NCBI GenBank assembly: GCA_038204465.1
Contig: JBBRCX010000043.1
Coordinates: 1-37,959 of the forward strand
DNA length: 37,959 bases
Reading direction: 5' to 3'
Source of the DNA: JBBRCX01 sp038204465
GTDB taxonomy: Bacteria; Planctomycetota; Phycisphaerae; Tepidisphaerales; Tepidisphaeraceae
Program-made: the position numbers and the translations under genes
Notes under the pieces: model-generated
The model's database searches: none
Seen by the model: only the letters and a program-made list of their open reading frames with translations
Told to the model about the DNA's origin: nothing
In this document: positions 24,688 to 32,208 of the stretch, in pieces
Layout of the letters: each line of letters starts with the position of its first letter
How positions within the stretch are numbered: position 1 is the stretch's first letter

Positions 24688-25794
24688 GTGGTTGCGGGGG
24701 TGCGTATCGTCTGTCGCGTGCGACGGATTCTCTTGCTGATTACAGACCTTGAGATCGGCGGAACGCCGACCATCGTGCGCGAGCTGGCGATTCGGCTGAC
24801 GGACCCCGGGCGAGTGCAGGTGGAGGTGGCTTGCCTATCGCGGTGGGGGCCGGTGGCGGATCAGATTCAGGCGGCGGGGGTGCGGGTAACGGCGCTGGAG
24901 GCGCGGGGGGCAGCGGACCTGTCGGTCATCGCGCGGCTCGCCTCACTCATCGACGAGCGCGAGTTTGATACGGTCTTCAGTTTTCTCATTCATGCCAACG
25001 CAGCCGCAGCCGCCGCGGCGCTCTTTTGCCGGCGTGTTCGGCTGATTCAATCCATTCAGACCACGCAGCCGTATCCGGATTGGCATTGGAGGCTGCAGCG
25101 ATTCGTGCAGCGCGCCGCTGACGCGGTGATCGTTCCCTCGCCTTCCGTTGCGAAGATCGCGGTGGAGCGGGCGAACGTCTCGCCGGGGAAGATGCACGTC
25201 ATTCCCAATGCCATTGCCCCTGATGACTTCCCGCACTCCGACATTGCCCTCTGCGAGAGCCGGCCTTTTCCCGTCGGATTCATCGGACGGCTCGATCCTG
25301 TGAAGCGCGTGCCGGATCTCGTTGCGGCGGCGGCGGAACTGGAGCGCAGCGAGCCTGGCCTGGTTCATCTGCATGTGTTCGGAGATGGGCCGGAGCGTGG
25401 GCGCATTCAATCCGCGATTCGCCGGCTGCGCGCGGAATCGTTCGTGACCCTGCGCGGAGCTGTGGCACTCCCGCAGGAGGCTCTCGCACAACTCGGGTTG
25501 CTGGTGTTGCCGTCGCTGGCGGAAGGATTCGGGCTGGTGCTCATCGAGGCGATGGCGGCCGGCGTGCCGGTGATCGGCACCGACGCGCCCGGCATTCGCG
25601 ACGTGACCCGCGATGAGCAGACGGGACTGCTGGTGCAGTTCGGGTCGATCACCGAAATGTCGGAAGCCATCCGACGGGTGGTCAAGGATCTGCCGCTTCG
25701 CCGCAAGCTGATCGAGGCGGGGCTGCAGGAGGTGCGCCAACGATTCAGTTGGGATCAAGTTCTCCCGCTTTACCGTCAGCTGCTCCATCTATAA
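24688..25794 (+). CDS. Glycosyltransferase family 4 (GT-B fold)
   Basis: A glycosyltransferase of about 368 residues with the two Rossmann domains of GT4. N-terminal glycine-rich start ILLLITDLEIGGTPTIVREL; C-terminal donor domain from about 195 with VGFIGRLDPVKRVPDLVAAA, and the retaining GT4 signature LPSLAEGFGLVLIEAMAAGVPVIGTDAPGIRDV with the E-x7-E spacing. The start is uncertain: the frame opens with TTG at 24682; GTG at 24688 has AGGCGG 7 nt upstream and is chosen; GTG at 24718 is also possible. No polysaccharide cluster surrounds it, so donor and acceptor are unknown. Confidence 0.85.
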   Translation: MVAGVRIVCRVRRILLLITDLEIGGTPTIVRELAIRLTDPGRVQVEVACLSRWGPVADQIQAAGVRVTALEARGAADLSVIARLASLIDEREFDTVFSFLIHANAAAAAAALFCRRVRLIQSIQTTQPYPDWHWRLQRFVQRAADAVIVPSPSVAKIAVERANVSPGKMHVIPNAIAPDDFPHSDIALCESRPFPVGFIGRLDPVKRVPDLVAAAAELERSEPGLVHLHVFGDGPERGRIQSAIRRLRAESFVTLRGAVALPQEALAQLGLLVLPSLAEGFGLVLIEAMAAGVPVIGTDAPGIRDVTRDEQTGLLVQFGSITEMSEAIRRVVKDLPLRRKLIEAGLQEVRQRFSWDQVLPLYRQLLHL

Positions 25795-25807
25795 GAAGAA
25801 TATTAGC

Positions 25808-25838
25808 CACCGATGAACACCGATTGAGCACCGATGGG
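25808..25838. repeat. Tandem CACCGAT micro-repeat
   Basis: Three units of 10-11 bp beginning CACCGAT (25808, 25818, 25829) stand between the convergent GT4 and aroC genes. A GCCC/GGGC hairpin follows at 25853-25864. The array resembles short dispersed intergenic repeats found in many environmental bacteria; function unknown. Confidence 0.6.
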
Positions 25839-25891
25839 AGCAACGTGCTAAAGCCCTGTTGGGCCGTCACATCGTAGGACAATCAGAGCTT

Positions 25892-27061
25892 CTACAGTGG
25901 GAGTTGGCGTGCCAGCGCGAGATAGTGATCGTAGTTGGCACGGAGCTCGGTGAGCGAGTCGCCGCCGAACTTTTCAAGAAAGGCCCGGGCGATCTCGAAC
26001 GCGATGACGTTTTCCATGACAACTGACGCAGCGCTGATGGCGGAGATGTCGGATCGCTCCCACCCGGCTTCGGAAGATTCCTTGGTGTTCAGATCGATGC
26101 TCTTGAGCGGCTTGCCCAGGGTGCTGATCGGTTTCATGGCGCCGCGCACGACGACGGGCTTGCCATTGGTCATGCCGCCTTCGAGGCCGCCGGCGTTGTT
26201 GCTGCCGCGAATGAATCCGAGCGATGGAGTCTCCTTTGCCGCCGGGTCATAGCCGATTTCATCGTGAACTTTTGAGCCGGGTCGGCGGGCGGCCTCGAAG
26301 CCGAGACCAATTTCGACGCCTTTGAAAGCCTGGATGCCGACGACGGCGGCGGCGATGCGCGAGTCAAGGCGTCCATCCCAGGTCATGCACGAGCCAAGGC
26401 CGATGGGGCAGCCGAAGACGTGAGCTTCGACGATTCCACCGGCGGTGTCCTTCGCCTCCTTCTGATCAGAGATGAACTCGCGCATCGACTGCTCGGCTGC
26501 GGGGTCCGGACAGTAGACGTCGGAAGCGTCGCGCGCCTTGAGCAGATCGCGCCAGTTCTCCGGCGTCACCTCAGTTGTCGCAGTGGCACCGCCCACCGCC
26601 CGGACGAAGCCGAAGACTTCAATGCCGAATGACCGCAGGAGGCAGCGCGAGAGCGCCCCGGCCGCTACACGGGCGGCGGTCTCCCGGGCGCTGGCGCGCT
26701 CCAGCGTCTCGCGGCAGTCGGTGGTGAGCCATTTCACCGACCCCGCCAGGTCGGCATGGCCGGGGCGGGGCCGATGCAGCGGCGGCGTCGCCGTCGGATC
26801 ATCGAGTCGCGAGTCTTTGTTGGGGATCAGCATCGTCACCGGCGAGCCGATGCTTTTTCCGAGCCGCACGCCGCTGAGAAACTCGACGTGGTCCGTCTCG
26901 ATCTTCTGCCGCCCGCCGCGGCCATATCCACCCTGGCGGCGGCGCAATTCGCTGTCGATGAAGTCCCTGTCGATGCTGATCCCGGCGGGCATCCCCTCCA
27001 CAAGCGAGATCAAAGCCTTCCCGTGAGATTCCCCGGCGGTGCGATAACTGAGCGTGGCCAT
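25892..27061 (-). CDS. aroC: Chorismate synthase
   Basis: A 389-residue enzyme that makes chorismate from 5-enolpyruvylshikimate 3-phosphate using reduced FMN, the last step of the shikimate pathway. Signatures: TAGESHGKALISLVEGMPAG at the N-terminus, RRQGGYGRGGRQKIETD, RPGHADLAGSVKW, ERASARETAARVAAGAL and the C-terminal GGLEGGMTNGKPVVVRGAMKPI. Length is normal. The ATG at 27061 gives the canonical MxxLxYRTAGESHG start. A TACGAT hexamer lies 10 nt upstream, with no Shine-Dalgarno. Its product feeds PabB (32209-33420), which is not adjacent. Confidence 0.96.
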   Translation of the reverse strand: MATLSYRTAGESHGKALISLVEGMPAGISIDRDFIDSELRRRQGGYGRGGRQKIETDHVEFLSGVRLGKSIGSPVTMLIPNKDSRLDDPTATPPLHRPRPGHADLAGSVKWLTTDCRETLERASARETAARVAAGALSRCLLRSFGIEVFGFVRAVGGATATTEVTPENWRDLLKARDASDVYCPDPAAEQSMREFISDQKEAKDTAGGIVEAHVFGCPIGLGSCMTWDGRLDSRIAAAVVGIQAFKGVEIGLGFEAARRPGSKVHDEIGYDPAAKETPSLGFIRGSNNAGGLEGGMTNGKPVVVRGAMKPISTLGKPLKSIDLNTKESSEAGWERSDISAISAASVVMENVIAFEIARAFLEKFGGDSLTELRANYDHYLALARQLPL

Positions 27062-27198
27062 TCGTGAATGAATCGTAACAGAAAGGAACCGGCGTTTCCG
27101 CGCTCGTCAGACCGTGGACGAAACGGTTTGAGAAGATTACGGAGAGGCTGGCGCGCGGCAGTCGCCGCGTTCCAAACAGAGACTTTGAAAAGCTTCAG

Positions 27199-28086
27199 TC
27201 AAAGATCGAGTGGCTCCCCCGTGAGCCGCTGGTGCGCTTCGATGTACCGGGCGCGGGTTCCCTCGACCACTTCTTTGGGAAGGGCCGGCGCGGGTGGTGT
27301 CTTATTCCACGGAATACTCTCGAGGTAATTTCTCACGAATTGCTTGTCGTAGCTGGGTTGGTCGCGACCGGGGGAGTAGGCGTCGGCGCGCCAGAAGCGG
27401 CTGCTGTCAGGGGTCAGCACTTCATCAATCAGAATCAGCTCGCCGTCCGGGAGCTCTCCGAATTCAAACTTGGTGTCCGCGATGATGACGCCGCGCTCGA
27501 GTGCGTAGGCAGCGGCCTGCGAATACAGGGAAAGAGTGCGGTCGCGGATCTCGGTCGCGATCTTCCGGCCGACTCGTGCAACTGCTTCGTCAAAGCTGAT
27601 GTTGAGGTCGTGGCCGCTCTCCTCTTTTGTGGCGGGCGTGAAGATCGGGAAGGGGAGCTTGTCGCACTGGCGCAGGCCCGCGGGAAGCCTGATCCCGCAG
27701 ACGGTTTGCGACTGTTGATATTCCTTCCATCCTGAGCCGGCAAGATAGCCGCGGGCGACGCATTCGATGGCAATGACCTGCGCCTTGCGGACAAGCATCG
27801 ATCGCCCAAGGAGCTGATCGTCGAAGCGCCGGACATCCTTCGGGTAATCTTCGATCTTGGTCGCGAGCAGATGATTCGCGAACTGATCCGCGAACCGGTT
27901 GAACCAGAAGAGGCTCAGGGCGGTCAGGATCTTTCCTTTGTCGGGGATGCCGTTGGGCATCACGCAATCGAAGGCGCTGATTCGGTCGGTGGCGACGATC
28001 AGCAACTTGTCGCCGAGATCGTAGACGTCGCGGACCTTTCCGCGGCGCACGGGAAAGGGGAGATCGGATCGAAGCAACTCGGGCAT
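27199..28086 (-). CDS. purC: Phosphoribosylaminoimidazole-succinocarboxamide synthase
   Basis: A 295-residue SAICAR synthetase that joins CAIR and aspartate with ATP in purine synthesis. Motifs: RRGKVRDVYDLGDKLLIVATDRISAFDCVM at 14-43 (nucleotide binding), ECVARGYLAGSGWKEY, LPFPIFTPATKEESGHD, and IIADTKFEFG...LILIDEVLTPDSSRFW. It matches the eukaryote-like, longer PurC form with the C-terminal PSYDKQFVRNYLESIPWNKTPPAP block. The ATG at 28086 starts the conserved N-terminus; the frame stays open 33 codons upstream without similarity. It is divergent from the CHAD gene. Confidence 0.96.
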   Translation of the reverse strand: MPELLRSDLPFPVRRGKVRDVYDLGDKLLIVATDRISAFDCVMPNGIPDKGKILTALSLFWFNRFADQFANHLLATKIEDYPKDVRRFDDQLLGRSMLVRKAQVIAIECVARGYLAGSGWKEYQQSQTVCGIRLPAGLRQCDKLPFPIFTPATKEESGHDLNISFDEAVARVGRKIATEIRDRTLSLYSQAAAYALERGVIIADTKFEFGELPDGELILIDEVLTPDSSRFWRADAYSPGRDQPSYDKQFVRNYLESIPWNKTPPAPALPKEVVEGTRARYIEAHQRLTGEPLDL

Positions 28087-28177
28087 GCCCAGAGCGTAAA
28101 CGGCAGTGTGGAAAAGGCAAAGCGGAGGACTTCGACGCCCATTTCTTCGTTCCTGACTTTCCTTAGAATAACGCCCG

Positions 28178-29218
28178 ATGATCAAACCTGACGCTCCGGG
28201 TTTCCCGCTGCTGGGCTATATCGACGAGCTCGTGAACAAGCTCCGCGACCGGGTTCCCGCGGCGTTGAGCGATTGGGATCCCGCCGCGATTCATGAGGCG
28301 CGGGTGACGACCCGGCGGCTCAAGGCGGCGCTCGAGCTTCTGAAGCCGGTGCTGAGCAAATCACGCCGGCAACCTTTCGCGAAGATCCTCAAAAAGCTCC
28401 GAAGGCGGCTTGGTCCACTTCGCGATATCGACGTCATGCTGGAGCACGTCAACGACATCCAGCGGGCGAACAAGTTTCCGGCCGCGGTCTTGTGGCTCAC
28501 GCAACACCTCTACGACCAGCGCGAGAGAGTGCGCGAGAAATCCACGAAGCAGGGGGCGCCTGCGGATGTCCTCGAGAAGCTTGGAAGCTGGTGGGGGCTG
28601 CGGGAGGAGGTGACCGAGGCCCACGAAGCAACCGAGTCGCTCCTCGCCGAATCATTGCACCTGCAAACCGACGCCTTCGTCGAGCAGGCGGATCGTTTCG
28701 TCGCCGGCAGCAGGGGCGAGCGGCAAAGCGCCCATCAGGATCCGCACGAGATGCGCATCGCCGGCAAAGCGCTGCGTTACACGCTCGAAATGGCGCAGGC
28801 GCAGGGACACGATCTGCCGAAGTCCGTGACGAAGACCTTCAAGCGCATGCAGGAGATGCTCGGCCTGTGGCACGATTACGTAGTGCTGACGGAGCGCGCG
28901 ATGCGGATCGCGGTGGACGAGTTGCTTGCCCATCACGATGGAACGACGCAGGCGGAGGTATTGGAATTAGCGCAGCTCGCAATCCGCCGGGCGGGGCAGC
29001 AGCTTGCCCATTTTTCAACCCTCTGGATCAAAGACGGCGCCGCGATCGCCGCGAAGATCCGCAGCAGCTTCCCCCTGACGCAACCTGTGTTGGAAAGGAA
29101 GGACGCCGCTGCCGCTCGCGATAGTTCTATAGAATTGAGAAAGGGTCCCGGTCCAACTCACTCAATATCAAATCCAGATTCGGCGCCCGCTCCTGGAGCC
29201 GCCGCTTTAGACGCCTGA
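28178..29218 (+). CDS. CHAD domain protein
   Basis: A 346-residue, helix-rich, strongly basic protein with the conserved-histidine alpha-helical domain. The first half has IHEARVTTRRLKAALELLKP (about 38-57) and the second half HEMRIAGKALRYTLEM (about 191-206), the two His-x-x-Arg repeats of the family. CHAD proteins bind polyphosphate and often accompany polyphosphate enzymes; no ppk or CYTH-domain gene is seen here. No signal peptide. The ATG at 28178 lies 8 nt after TAGAAT, with no Shine-Dalgarno, so a leaderless transcript is possible. The C-terminal tail after about 310 is Ala/Pro/Ser-rich and overlaps the NIF3 gene on the other strand by 92 bp. Confidence 0.85.
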   Translation: MIKPDAPGFPLLGYIDELVNKLRDRVPAALSDWDPAAIHEARVTTRRLKAALELLKPVLSKSRRQPFAKILKKLRRRLGPLRDIDVMLEHVNDIQRANKFPAAVLWLTQHLYDQRERVREKSTKQGAPADVLEKLGSWWGLREEVTEAHEATESLLAESLHLQTDAFVEQADRFVAGSRGERQSAHQDPHEMRIAGKALRYTLEMAQAQGHDLPKSVTKTFKRMQEMLGLWHDYVVLTERAMRIAVDELLAHHDGTTQAEVLELAQLAIRRAGQQLAHFSTLWIKDGAAIAAKIRSSFPLTQPVLERKDAAAARDSSIELRKGPGPTHSISNPDSAPAPGAAALDA

Positions 29219-30218
29219 GCACCGCGCGCTCGCTGTTGGAGTGCAGCGTGCAGATTACCGTCGTCCCCGCCCGCGCCGCCTTGATCGCATCGTGATGTCG
29301 CACCTCGCCCGTCAGGTACAGTTCCGCTTTTTGCGAAATAGCGTCGTCCACAAGGTCGCCGCAGGCGCCGGCGCATGCCGCCACCCGCGAGATGTCACCG
29401 TTGGTGGGACCGCAAACCAAAACGTGCGTCAGGTCCAACTCGCGCTTGACCCGCGCGATCAGCTCGGCCCGCGGGACCGGCCGCGGGAATGTTCCAATCC
29501 GGCCCAGGCCGCGCCCCTCAGGCGGCGCCGCGAGTTGATTCAGGTCAAATGCCGGCTGCTCATACGAGTGCGCCTCGCGAAGCGCCTTGATCACCTGTTC
29601 GATCTTTGAGATCTCGACGACGGTTTCGAGCCGGACTTCCTGAGCTTTCTCCAGTTTTCCGCGCTGTCCGACCGCGGGATTTGTTCCCGCTTCTCCGAAG
29701 AACGTGCCGGTTCCAGGCGACCGGAAGCTGCAGGCCGAATACTTTCCGATTCGGCCGGCGCCCGCATCGAACAACGCCGTGCTCACCTTCTCCAGCTCAT
29801 TCTCAGGAACGAAGACAACGAGCTTGTGTTGACTCGCCCTGGTCTGTGCGAGGCGCAAGGGCGAGCGATCGCCCAGGCCCAGGGCATCGGCGAGCATGTC
29901 GTTCGTGCCGCCCTCCGCGACATCGAGCGCCGTATGTGGCGAGTAGATGGCAACCCCTCGCCGGATGGCGTCGAAGACGAGGCTCCCGGCGGTGACGCGC
30001 TTCAACGCTTCGAAGATCGGCGGGTGGTAGGCGATCACCAGCTCGCATGCGGCCCGCTGCGCCTCGCCCGCGACCTCATCCGTGTAATCGATGGTGAGGA
30101 TTGCCTTCTTGACCACTTGCGCGGGATCTCCGGCGAGCAAGCCAACGTTATCCCAGCTCTCAGCGTTGCGCGTCGGGGCGATCTCGTCGAGAACCTGGAC
30201 AATGTCCGCGAGGATCAT
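29127..30218 (-). CDS. NIF3-family dinuclear metal centre protein
   Basis: A 363-residue member of the NIF3/DUF34 family (YqfO-type), annotated in databases as Nif3-like dinuclear metal centre hexameric protein or GTP cyclohydrolase 1 type 2 homologue. Metal-site motifs: WDNVGLLAGDP (about 22-32), LVIAYHPPIFEALKR (60-74), YSPHTALDVAEGGTND (91-106), and at the C-terminus TGEVRHHDAIKA and HSNSERAVLRRL. A middle domain from about 130 to 220 (KLVVFVPENELEKVSTALFDAG...) is the PII/CutA-like insertion seen in YqfO. Biological role is unsettled. The pabC-like remnant lies 70 nt upstream on the same strand. Confidence 0.88.
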   Translation of the reverse strand: MILADIVQVLDEIAPTRNAESWDNVGLLAGDPAQVVKKAILTIDYTDEVAGEAQRAACELVIAYHPPIFEALKRVTAGSLVFDAIRRGVAIYSPHTALDVAEGGTNDMLADALGLGDRSPLRLAQTRASQHKLVVFVPENELEKVSTALFDAGAGRIGKYSACSFRSPGTGTFFGEAGTNPAVGQRGKLEKAQEVRLETVVEISKIEQVIKALREAHSYEQPAFDLNQLAAPPEGRGLGRIGTFPRPVPRAELIARVKRELDLTHVLVCGPTNGDISRVAACAGACGDLVDDAISQKAELYLTGEVRHHDAIKAARAGTTVICTLHSNSERAVLRRLKRRLQERAPNLDLILSELDRDPFSIL

Positions 30219-30288
30219 GTTGAAAGGTTTACCACGAACGTGCGAAGACCCGAAACCGCAGGATTACTTCCTGGGTCGCGCCACAGAT

Positions 30289-30561
30289 TCACCGGCCGCA
30301 CTTCGCCGCGATCAGTTCGGCATACGCTTTGGAGAGCCGCCGGGTTGTAGGCCCCGGCTTATCGTCGCCAATGGCGCTGCGTTCGACGCGGCAGACGGGC
30401 ATGACGCCCATGATGCTATTGGTAAGAAAGACCTCGTCCGCGTCAAGCAGCTGGGTGACGTGGATCGACGTGGTTTGCGTGGGAATGCCCTCGCGCGCGG
30501 CAAGCTCGAACGCAACCTGGCGCGTCACGCCGGGCAGCACCACGCTATTTGGATAAGGCAT
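30289..30561 (-). pseudogene. C-terminal remnant of an aminodeoxychorismate lyase (PabC-like)
   Basis: About 90 residues match only the C-terminal third of fold-type IV PLP enzymes: NSVVLPGVTRQVAFELAARE, then DADEVFLTNSIMGVMPVCRV and PGPTTRRLSKAYAELI. The block FLTNSIMGVMPV is PabC-like rather than IlvE-like (compare FLTGTGAEVVPV at 13485-14345). The catalytic Lys and the N-terminal two thirds are missing; upstream the frame runs on without similarity to a TGA at 30652-30654. PabC makes 4-aminobenzoate from the product of PabB, whose gene lies upstream on the same strand, so an ancestral pabB-pabC pair cut by deletion or insertion is likely. Confidence 0.7.
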
Positions 30562-30655
30562 CAACGCGCTACGCCCCCGCCCCGTCGCGCCGGCGCAAGC
30601 TTGCTCGGCGAATGCGCAAGTCGCACTCTGACCGCACGCTCGGAACTGAGTTCAC

Positions 30656-30679
30656 GGGGGCGGCGAGAGCCCCGCCCCC
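30656..30679 (-). terminator. GC-rich hairpin after the lipoprotein gene
   Basis: GGGGGCGG (30656-30663) pairs with CCGCCCCC (30672-30679). It lies just downstream of the minus-strand lipoprotein stop. There is no T-run, so it is terminator-like rather than a proven intrinsic terminator; it also separates that gene from the pabC-like remnant. Confidence 0.4.
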
Positions 30680-30691
30680 TGCATCGAGAAC

Positions 30692-31642
30692 TTAATGGCC
30701 GCCGTCCTGCCCGGAAGCGGGCTTCGCCGGCGCAACGAAATTCACGTCCTGCCGCCCGGCCTTTACTCCATGCTGCACCTGCTCGCCGCCCCAGCCGACG
30801 AAGGACGCGGTTTCGAATGGCGCGCCAAGCGTGTATCGTCCGTCGTCGCCGGTCGTCGCGGAGTCGTGATACTCGCTCTTTCCATCCGGGGCGGGCCACA
30901 CCGACATCACGTCCCAGCCCTTCGCCGGCGCGCCTCCCGGGTACGTGACGCGGCCCGCGATGCTGAACCTGCGCCCCAGATCAAGATCGAGGTGCACCCG
31001 CTGCCTGGGGTCCAGGTCCACGTCCGGCACCGTCAGCGCGGGCTGACCGAGTGTCGGCGGAGTAGCGAGGACTTCATACTTCCCCGCTGCCACGTTTCGA
31101 AACACGTAACGCCCCGCGCGATCGGTGTGCTCGGTGAAGCGAATTGCCGCGCCCGCGACATGAACTTCATAGCCTGAAGCCGGGCGGCCGTCGGAGCCAG
31201 TGACCACGCCCTCGAGCACAACCGGAAGCGCCGGCGCGGGACCGATTGTCGCGGTTGCCTTGTCCCACTCCGTGCCAACCGTTTCGCCAGTCGCAGCCGT
31301 CAGCTTTGCCGTTTGCTCGCCAACTTTCGCCTCAATGAGGTGCTGGGCGCGAACGTCGATACGCGGCCGATATTCGCTCAGCTCAAGGATGCGCGTATAG
31401 TGCCCGCCCACCTGCAGCGGACCATCCCCGCCCACCCATGTCATCATCTCCAGCTTCCGAGGGACGCTGTCGACCGTCAAAAGCGGGAACGCCACAGCCG
31501 CCGCGAGCGGGGCGGGATCTTCCGGCTTCGCGCGGAACGCGCGGATTGCAATGTGGGGAAGCTGCGCTCCCGGCGGGGTCTCGATCTGCTCGAGTTGCAG
31601 CGGCATCTCCGACACCCGCTGCTTGCCAATGTGGAACCGCAT
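30692..31642 (-). CDS. Downstream part of an amber-split lipoprotein; carboxypeptidase-regulatory-like repeats
   Basis: A 316-residue open frame with no signal peptide of its own. Two prealbumin-like (CarboxypepD_reg) repeats are visible: LEGVVTGSDGRPASGYEVHV...DRAGRYVFRNVAAGKYEVLA and IAGRVTYPGGAPAKGWDVMS...GDDGRYTLGAPF. The first ~120 residues are beta-rich and continue the domain of the upstream frame. It is in the same frame as the lipoprotein part at 31673-32125, separated by one TAG and ten sense codons, and the ATG at 31642 has no Shine-Dalgarno, so it is probably the lower half of one gene rather than an independent gene. If translated alone it would be cytoplasmic, odd for this domain type. 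Confidence 0.65.
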   Translation of the reverse strand: MRFHIGKQRVSEMPLQLEQIETPPGAQLPHIAIRAFRAKPEDPAPLAAAVAFPLLTVDSVPRKLEMMTWVGGDGPLQVGGHYTRILELSEYRPRIDVRAQHLIEAKVGEQTAKLTAATGETVGTEWDKATATIGPAPALPVVLEGVVTGSDGRPASGYEVHVAGAAIRFTEHTDRAGRYVFRNVAAGKYEVLATPPTLGQPALTVPDVDLDPRQRVHLDLDLGRRFSIAGRVTYPGGAPAKGWDVMSVWPAPDGKSEYHDSATTGDDGRYTLGAPFETASFVGWGGEQVQHGVKAGRQDVNFVAPAKPASGQDGGH

Positions 31643-31672
31643 AACGTTGGAACAGCGGCGGCCGCCGATCTG

Positions 31673-31675
31673 CTA
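31673..31675 (-). other. In-frame amber codon splitting a lipoprotein gene
   Basis: The TAG lies in ...ADGDYLLA-stop-QIGGRRCSNVMRFHIG..., with protein-like sequence in the same frame on both sides. A single G-to-A change from TGG (Trp) would account for it. Options: recent nonsense mutation, sequencing error, or readthrough. Confidence 0.75.
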
Positions 31676-32125
31676 CGCCAGGAGGTAGTCGCCATCGGCA
31701 ACCGGCCCCGCGTTGCGGACCTGGTCGCCGGTGAGCGTGAAGCCCCCACCCCGCTCGCCGCTGCCCTTGATCTTGCGTGTTCCCGCGATGAATTCATCAG
31801 CGGCGATCGGCCATGGAAACTGCACCCGGACGACGCGCCGTTCAGGGTTTGCGGCGCTGCGAATCTCCCACTCCGCATCGGTCGCGGCGTCCTGATTCAA
31901 GTTTCGCGCTCGCGCAATCACTCGAAGCTCACCGAGCGACAGAAGGTTCCGCGCATTGGGCGCGATTGAGATCCACGGGCCATCGCCTGGCGCTGGCGCG
32001 ACGCCGCTCGATCGAGCGCCGCTCGCTCTTTGACCATCGCCGGAATCGCGCGGGTTCGCGGCCGGCCGGCACCCCAGGCAGAGCGTCGCGACGAGCAAGC
32101 CGGCAATCGAGAGGTTACTTCGCAT
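31673..32125 (-). CDS. Lipoprotein, N-terminal part before an amber stop
   Basis: A 150-residue frame starting with a lipoprotein signal: MRSNLSIAGLLVATLCLGCRP, lipobox LCLGC with the lipidated Cys at 19, then a Ser/Gly/Arg-rich linker and a beta-rich domain (WISIAPNARNLLSLGELRVIARARNL, EWEIRSAANPERRVVRVQF). The ATG at 32125 has GGAAGG 7 nt upstream and starts the signal exactly; the longer frame is not needed. It ends at TAG 31673-31675 in mid-domain. Joined to the downstream frame it would give a lipoprotein of about 477 residues ending in two CarboxypepD_reg repeats. It would be a client of Lgt and probably of a Lol system. Family not recognised beyond these features. Confidence 0.7.
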   Translation of the reverse strand: MRSNLSIAGLLVATLCLGCRPAANPRDSGDGQRASGARSSGVAPAPGDGPWISIAPNARNLLSLGELRVIARARNLNQDAATDAEWEIRSAANPERRVVRVQFPWPIAADEFIAGTRKIKGSGERGGGFTLTGDQVRNAGPVADGDYLLA

Positions 32126-32208
32126 GTGGGCCTTCCCTGGCATAATGAGGTTGGACGGAGAGCCACCGGTGAAAGTTCCGCCAATTCTGAAGAGCAATCT
32201 CACTCGCG

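Noticed and set aside
30692..31642. Independent cytoplasmic protein
   Set aside because: The frame continues that of the upstream lipoprotein through one TAG, and its start lacks a Shine-Dalgarno and signal peptide, so a split gene is more likely.
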